From: Arthrinium phaeospermum
Lineage: Eukaryota; Ascomycota; Sordariomycetes; Amphisphaeriales; Apiosporaceae
Assembly (NCBI GenBank): GCA_006503535.1
Contig: QYRS01000003.1
Location: 124,001-188,000, forward strand
DNA length: 64,000 nucleotides
Direction of reading: 5' to 3'
Shown: piece after piece, positions 57,614 through 64,000 of the stretch
Numbering within the stretch: the first letter of the stretch is position 1
Layout of the letters: each line of letters opens with the position of its first letter
Translations under genes and position numbers: made by a program
Notes under the pieces: generated by a model
Seen by the model: the letters and a program-made list of their open reading frames with translations, nothing else
What the model was told of the DNA's origin: nothing
Database searches by the model: none

Positions 57614-59040
57614 GACTGATATCTGTTGATTTGCCTCGTTTTCCACAGGGTCAGTTCATAGGGGGTGAAGATCTATCTTTTTTGGACAAAAAGAGATTCG
57701 CCAATTGTTGGTATGGTAGAGGCCTCCTTGTTGTCCCCGGAGCTTTTGCCCGGTTGCAGATAGTCGCATTCGCATGACGTCAATTCTTCCAAGCTAATCG
57801 GCCACGCTACTCCAGTCACTGCTCATGAAACACAGGTCAAAAGCAATCAAGCGGCATGGGCCTCTGCCATCGCGCAAGGACAAGACCATTAAATCGTAGA
57901 TATGATTCAGATCCACATGGTTTGCTGCTGGGAAGTAAAAGAAGCTTTCCAGTCCCCTGGGATTTTAACTTGGTTAATATTAGTAGCTTCAATCATCCAT
58001 CGCTAATAGTGGCCTTGCGACGCAGGCACCAACCTTCATTGCTTAGGTACGGCAATTTTGGGCCGAACTCTCTTTCAATTGACAGCTTGACGGTGATCAT
58101 GAACCACCCTTCGTCTCATTCAAACCGCATCCCCGGTGCAGGACGATCAAGAATACTTGTAGTCTTGTGGTAGCTTATATGCCGAGACGGCTCACATATG
58201 GGACGATCAATAGACTCAATTCTAGAATGCTTCTCCCGAAAACTTCCATACGCACCATAGGCGCATCTCGTTGCGGTCCCATAAGTCCATTCTTTCGATC
58301 TTGGATCTTGGCTCTAGCTGGTCAATCATGACCCAATTGAGGTCTAGGCTGACGTATGACTTCCTCGCCGTTATTCTTCCGCGCAGCAACCTCTCGTTGT
58401 CCTGCTGCTTACTGCATCTTACGATTATCAGTCGCTTACCGCCACAACCCGTCAAAATCTCTGTTGGCCGAGCCCGTCTGAGCCCCGGACCCTCAAGTGG
58501 TCAACAGTGGCTGGTAGCTCTGGATGCCCAATCAAGGCCGCCCTGCGAGAAGCTATGGGTACCCGCTACCAGAACTCCGGGTCCGCGACTCCGCACGGCA
58601 TGCCTGATACGGATCTTGGGCTGTGCTAGCACTTCTATAATTGGGTGCAGGATCAACCAAGCCCTACCTTCTCGGTGCTTCATCGACGGGTGCCAAGGCT
58701 GCAGCCTGGCAATAAACCCGAGGGATGGAGGCTGGAGGTAGGTGACAGCACACCACCGCACCATGCTGTCTCGCGCTGTGCCGCATAGGACTTCTTCTCC
58801 GCACTTGGTCATCATGGAGAGGGAAAAGTTCTTATTGCGCTCGTCGGCCACCTTTCCGAGGCCCGGGAAGATGGCTTGCATCGTCTTCCCGAAGCGAATA
58901 TCAGGCAGCCGTTTATACACTTAGCCGATATAGAGCAGATGAAGATCGAGTGTCATTTTTCTGCACTCTGACTCTGGTTCTTTTCCTCCATTGTATTGTC
59001 AACCCGCATACAGACCACTCCGGTGGATTTCTTCATCACG
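57614..59040. other. Intergenic, possibly with a decayed gene
   Basis: Contains the MCU promoter. On the minus strand between 58920 and 58222 two open frames (139 and 77 codons) have protein-like composition (MQAIFPGLGKVADERNKNFS; LLRGRITARKSYVSLDLNWV) but no family I recognise and no clean intron linking them. It may be an unrecognised spliced gene or a relic. Confidence 0.35.
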
Positions 59041-59349
59041 ATGGCACGATACAGCCTCCAAAATACCCTCACATTCTGTCTGCTGCTGGCGTGGTCCCGG
59101 CCAGCATTGGCTGCCGACGGTAACCTTTCCACGGACTTGATTATCGGTCTGTCGGTCGCCGCCGGTGTCACCATAGCAGTCCTCGTCGTCCTCTGCTTCC
59201 TTGCCCAGTGCGTCCCCGGACTATGCTGTGGCCTCGCCCGGAAGGACGAGTCGTGGTTCAACGGCCACAATGACAACATGAAGCAGTTCCAATCGCCATC
59301 GCCAATGGTGGAGAAGCCAGCACCCATTGTCCATCCCATGTACAAATGA
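59041..59349 (+). CDS. Small predicted type I membrane protein
   Basis: Intronless 102-residue frame from ATG 59041. The N-terminus (ARYSLQNTLTFCLLLAWSR, then PALAADG) is a signal peptide with a likely cut after ALA. A short Asn-containing segment (DGNLSTD, one N-glycosylation site) leads into a single membrane span (LIIGLSVAAGVTIAVLVVLC). Then follow cysteines at the cytosolic face (QCVPGLCCGLARK, candidates for palmitoylation) and a Pro/Ser/Met-rich tail ending HPMYK. Small single-span proteins of this shape are common and poorly studied in filamentous fungi. Function unknown. Confidence 0.6.
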   Translation: MARYSLQNTLTFCLLLAWSRPALAADGNLSTDLIIGLSVAAGVTIAVLVVLCFLAQCVPGLCCGLARKDESWFNGHNDNMKQFQSPSPMVEKPAPIVHPMYK

Positions 59350-61600
59350 GAAACCACATTTTCGTTCTCGTACCGAGGACCCATCCACAACATCATCGAC
59401 ACGGCGCATCGAAGGGAATTACCAGGCGAAGAGGGCCTGGACGATGCAAGGATTTTGTCCCGGACTCGCATACCAGACACAGCCACCCATTTGGCGGCTC
59501 GCACAGCTGTCCGACTACTCCATCAATCACATGGGTCACATCTCGGGAAGTAACTGCGAAGAGAGATGTACGGCGTCGCCTTTGGAAGAAGAGGTTCTCC
59601 ATCCACGATATCATGGTTTATGAGCCTCCTTTCTTTCTCGGTCAAGACGGAAAGAAGGATGCGAATCACGACGTATGCATACGCCAAGGTTGGGTGTTAC
59701 GTGGGGGGAAAAAGAGTCAGGAGTTGGGTTTACAGCATGGGAATTACATTATACCTCGGAGTTCAGGGCATCACGGCACGGGTCGGGGACGACTTTTCGT
59801 CCCACCCAGCATTAGCATCAGCGCATCATGATCTTATATACCCATTTGCTTGTTTTTAGGAAATGCTACACTCGTTCAGACTTCAACTGCGTACCAATTC
59901 TCATTCTGCAATGTGACCTTCGTACATATACACTGTTGAGAGCCGTGTCTATCACATACGACCACAGCTCTCAGACAGCTAGGGATCCCGTCCGCTCTCC
60001 CATATATAAGCTGAGAAGCGCCGGATTAGTACTAGAGTCGGTGACGATCTGGGAATCCCCGGTGTTGTATGTTTTGCTCAATGCCGTCACTTTTTGGCGG
60101 TACCTGATGCAGTATCCCTTCATTTTAATCGTGTCCCATTATTTGCTACGGTCCTGCTCTGAGTTATGCTCACACATCGAGCCATCTTGCGTACGCTACC
60201 TCCCGACACAGTCACGAGAACACCACTCTCTCGCATAATAACATTGGGAACTTTGGGAAGGGAGGAGCGCCAAGCATTATCGGTTGGTACATGCCAAACA
60301 GAACAGTCGGTCACAAAGAGCCGCCCTGGAAACGGAAATCACCCTTGCCTGACAGATCATTAGCCAATCCCGATGGATCACCACTGGAACCACTGCCCCA
60401 ATCAACTAAGATGCCTTTTTCTATAGGGATATCATCGATACAGATGAAGCAGCATGGAGAAAGATCCATCGGGCTAGGAAACAGTCACACGCATTTCATG
60501 ATAGGAACAAGTTAATAGCAACCCAAAATCTACAGCTCAAGTTTCATACACCTCCCAACTTCCCAGAGTGCCGCGCAATGGGGGAAGCAGGGGAAGTCAT
60601 GGGATATGAACTCCTCCCCATTCTTCCTGCTTGCCCTACCAGACTCAAAGACCCAGATGCCAAATTGGTATTGCGCTTAGAGATGGAGATTTTACTGCTG
60701 GGTTCGGCAATTCAATGCGTGCTTGCCCGGTTAAGTGGTCCATTCAGTACGTCCCAGGCTCGAAGGTTGGTGCGCGTGTAGACAACTGCTGTCACAGGCT
60801 TCTCAACTTCTCTATGCCGAGGGACAGTAGACACTAGCAAGTGCTCCTCGCTCGCCTTGTCATGGATGTGGCTACATACCATGATTACTGGCACTTTCGA
60901 ATTGCCCAAGATACAGCTCAAGGCAATTGGGCTCCTCTGCCGGCAGGGAGAGTAAGGTAAACCCAAGCGCCCAGGCATGTACGTAGGGTTTTGAATTGCG
61001 TAGGTGTCGCAGTCAAGACGCGATATCTTTCGGAAGGCGTGCAATGGCAACTTGAGGATTTGTGTCATGTTCGCCCCGGCCACGAACATCATGTGAGATA
61101 GGATGTCTACCTGTACCATAAATGGGTAGGAGCAAAGCGTGATATGTACGAGACATCCTCGTGCAAGAACAGGGCTGTGCCGGTTGTTCATGATTAGAAA
61201 GCAGACAGTGCGTCATTTGCTACGAGAGTATTCTATTCTAGGTAGAGATGACTTCATGCTTGTTAAGGTGGTTTCCTGAAACTGGCAAGCATAAATGTTC
61301 GCATGCTGTCTCGAAGGAAGTGTTGGCTTGTACTTGCGCAATGTCTGAAGTACTTGCTGTTCCGGAAACTGCATGCCTACCAGAGAGGTTCTTTTCGGTC
61401 CTTCCCCATATACCAGCATCTACGTAATATGACGACGCAGCTGGCCGGTTTGATTAGTTATGGGCGAGTGCGCGAGCATCACATGCACATGTGCCTTGAG
61501 CTTCACCTTACTCTTTCCCCGAAACATCACTTATTGCTTCCCGTTCTGAAAATATGCCACCGTGCCTAGGTAGATAACATGGCAATGGCTCTGCAAGATG
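59350..61600. other. Intergenic, no supported gene
   Basis: Short overlapping frames on both strands, none with domain features or convincing splice structure. Confidence 0.5.
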
Positions 61601-61640
61601 CCACCCGCGCTGCATCTGACTCTCTGCCCAATATTTGGCA

Positions 61641-61753
61641 TATAAATACCGCCCTCTTTTCCCACATCAATCCTCAATTCTCTCCAGATCAACTCACATC
61701 TTCAACTCTTCAACACCATCATCCATCTTCTTCTTCAGTATTCTTACAACCGG
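61641..61753 (+). promoter_or_regulatory. Candidate core promoter: TATA box and CT-rich leader
   Basis: TATAAATA at 61641-61648, followed by a CT/CA-rich leader (CATCAATCCTCAATTCTC...TCTTCTTCTTCAG) and an ATG at 61754 or 61758. This is the usual layout of a strongly expressed fungal gene. Confidence 0.45.
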
Positions 61754-61757
61754 ATGC

Positions 61758-62031
61758 ATGCTGAAGTCGGCTGCGTTTGTGTTGCCATCTCGAGTGAGCT
61801 TGGCATGAACAGCGGAGAGGGAAGCCCATGGTTGCGAGTGTTGCAGAGAACACGACGGTACAGCTTGAAATACTAACCCCACGCTAACATGTTTCTCTGC
61901 AGCAACGCGACGACACAAGTGCCCCATTTGACCTCAGCATGCATCTCGGAACCCCAAGCCAACAGTCGCCGGCATTTCTTGGGCTATCGATGCGTCCATC
62001 ATGGGTCGTTCTCGTGTGTACAAATCGATGA
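61758..62031 (+). CDS. Candidate small spliced gene (54 aa), low confidence
   Basis: ATG at 61758 opens 12 codons (MLKSAAFVLPSR). A well-formed intron follows (GTGAGC at 61794, branch TACTAAC at 61871, acceptor TCTCTGCAG, end 61902), then 42 codons to TGA 62029-62031. The splice signals and the TATA box upstream are better than chance, but the peptide resembles nothing I know. Further exons are possible, since the region is duplicated just downstream. Confidence 0.3.
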
Positions 62032-62180
62032 GAACCTTCTTTGCCGCCTTGCGACAACAACATCACAACTGTGTTTGACCTCAGCCTGCGTTCCGAGTCC
62101 AAGCCAGCAGTCGCCAGCGCTTTGATGGACCACACATACGCCTTCCATCATGGGTCGTTTTTCTGTGTTTCAATTTCGGA
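61910..62180. repeat. Diverged tandem duplication, about 147-150 bp period
   Basis: The blocks TTTGACCTCAGC (61927 and 62074), CCAAGCCA-CAGTCGCC, and CCATCATGGGTCGTT (61996 and 62146) recur in the same order at a spacing of 147-150 bp, with substitutions and small indels between them. Confidence 0.75.
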
Positions 62181-64000
62181 GGTTTACTTTCTCCCTTGAT
62201 TGTCTTCTCACCTTCTCTCTGCTGGAATCACCCATCCAGAGAGACGACGAGAGGAACAAAAGGTAGGTGGATTGCGGAGAACGCCTCTAACGAAATATTT
62301 TTATGATTAGTTTTAGATCAATCCGAACTTCCTGTAGTGGCAGCGACAGCTGACCTTACGAAAGGTTCTGGACAGGTTCGCGGCCAACTCGACTCCCTTA
62401 TATGCGATCGGTTTTTTCGGATCTCGGCCAAACTCTTTCCGCCTACCGAGGATTGGGGGATTTGGGGTGGCCCATGGGTTTGCTGTTGGTTGGTTGCCTT
62501 CGCTGTTAGGTTTGAAGCATGTTTGGATCAGTGGGTGAGGAAGGTGCAAAAGGGGGAGAGTGGGTCTTGGAAATTGTGCATGTACACATTGTGACGGGAG
62601 TTGGATACTGTTGTTTCTAGAAGTTGCGAGCTAAATGCGAAACCTTTCGAACCTTTAGACTGGTTCCTTTTCAAGTGATGTTTGTGATGGTTATGTGGTG
62701 TTTGGTGCAATGCATGCAAGTACATACATACATATCTATGTATACGTCTGATGACCAGGGGAGCTGTGATCCATGCCAGGGGCACAGGTGAGTACGGGAG
62801 GCCGCATTGCCTTGAATTGATGGATTCTTCATGTAGCTACATGTACATACGCTTAGTACACCAGCGCAAAAGACTTCGCATGTACACTGGCATATCCAAT
62901 GCCAGTCTCATCTCATACCGTATTTCCCCTCACATTGGCAGTAATGCTTTAGTTGGCCTCCAAGCCACATACGTGACAGATCCCATGACCGTGCTGTGAC
63001 AGATGTACAAGGTGTGCCAATGGAAATTGGTCACCGGTATGGGTCAATTTAGACTGGGCAGTTAGTCAACCGACACTGCTGCGAACTCGAACATTCATGT
63101 TCTCTTCGCATCTAGCTTAGGCAATGCTAGACTCACAAACGTTATCGCGAGTGTGGCATGGTTTGGTTACTGCAGGTCGAGGGCTTTTGATGTACCCTAA
63201 CATGGACAAATTTGTCACATGTCCTCCACCTCCGGCGTGATTCACAAGCGATGGACGTGTACTTACTCGCCACTTGCCTCAAGATTCAGCTCAAGGTGGC
63301 CCAAGTAGAATATATGGCTTCACGCATCCCGAGTGGATGCCACACGCGAATCGAATTGGAGCATGGTTGCCAGAGAATTCGAGAACCCCTGAGCAATTTG
63401 GCGACGGTTGATAACAATCACCTGGTCATTGAAACCCCCCCTGATGAAAAGTTATTCTGAAGGAGATCCGCCGGCCGATGAAGCAAAACCATGGGAACCA
63501 ACGCCAAGATAATCGCCGCCTTCGGAGTCACGACGAACAACTTGCTCGTAGGTGCTCCAATGGGAGAGCTCATTCCATGATTTCCCGGGTACATGATCCC
63601 GGACGACCCCCTAATATGAATGGATGATGGTTCATCTCATCCGAGCGAGCGTACATCTTAAAACCGAACGAACCTCATTCCATCCGGATAACCAGAAGGG
63701 GGTAAGTCCGACATATATTTCGGCCGAGTCACGATAAGCAGCCCCCACGCGCAAACATGGTAGCCGACGTAGTATCCAATATGGCATCCATCGGAGGCAA
63801 ACCCCTAATAAGGTAAAAAGCAGATTAGTTCCCACGTGGTTCAGCTACCGATATTGAGTTGATGGACCCTCCTTTTCCCTCGCGTGAAACACGCCGACCA
63901 TGTTCTCCGGGTGTCGATCGCTCCCCACCAGCTTGCCTCAGCACCCCCCAACAGCCTACCAGATGCTCGGCGAGCATGTCACGGCATCTTGTACGCTACT
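62181..64000. other. Right end, no supported gene
   Basis: Only short frames without features; a CATACATA/TACATACATAC tract lies near 62719-62735. Confidence 0.5.

Overview
The window is nuclear DNA of a filamentous ascomycete (Pezizomycotina, most likely Sordariomycetes). The evidence is short introns (55-80 bp, GT-AG), monocistronic genes on both strands, a fungal gene set (FlbC-type regulator, NCS1 permease, siderophore acyltransferase, HMT1-type ABC half-transporter, fungal MCU), and traces of C-to-T decay at CpA of the kind left by repeat-induced point mutation (RIP). The assignment rests on gene content only; no species is claimed.

Layout. 1-0.83 kb: 3' end of a DDHD-domain phospholipase (+). 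1.1-1.87 kb: a four-exon gene (-) resembling the ends of LSB1/PIN3 proteins but without SH3, with a long GGGAGA array in intron 1. 1.9-11.9 kb: about 10 kb without a recognisable gene. 11.9-13.1 kb: FlbC-type C2H2 regulator (-), followed by a 5 kb gene-poor upstream region. 18.3-20.7 kb: XPD/RAD3 helicase (+). 21.2-22.7 kb: ATG18 (-). 23.6-24.8 kb: HNH-domain protein (-) beside AT-rich DNA. 25.4-27.8 kb: PPM2/TYW4 (+). 28.3-30.7 kb: NCS1 permease (-). 31.7-34.9 kb: 2-oxoglutarate dehydrogenase E1 (-). 37.2-39.2 kb: TFB1 (+). 39.3-39.85 kb: repeats and a decayed inverted copy of the TFB1 5' end. 41.8-45.4 kb: large disordered conserved protein (+). 46.4-47.7 kb: aminoglycoside-phosphotransferase-fold kinase-like protein (-). 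48.6-51.4 kb: HMT1-like ABC transporter (-). 53.1-54.7 kb: siderophore hydroxyornithine acyltransferase (-). 55.9-57.6 kb: mitochondrial calcium uniporter (-). 59.0-59.35 kb: small predicted membrane protein (+). 59.4-64 kb: no confident gene.

Functional links. The genes are mostly housekeeping and do not form one pathway or a metabolic cluster. XPD and TFB1 are both core TFIIH subunits and lie 17 kb apart; each is flanked by a copy of the same palindromic element of about 65 bp. KGD1 and MCU are mitochondrial. The ABC transporter and the siderophore acyltransferase both concern metal handling.

Most useful corrections. Several genes only read correctly after splicing: ATG18 C-terminus, siderophore acyltransferase C-terminus, NCS1 permease, MCU, PPM2, TFB1 and the small LSB1/PIN3-like gene. 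The FlbC N-terminus remains unresolved.
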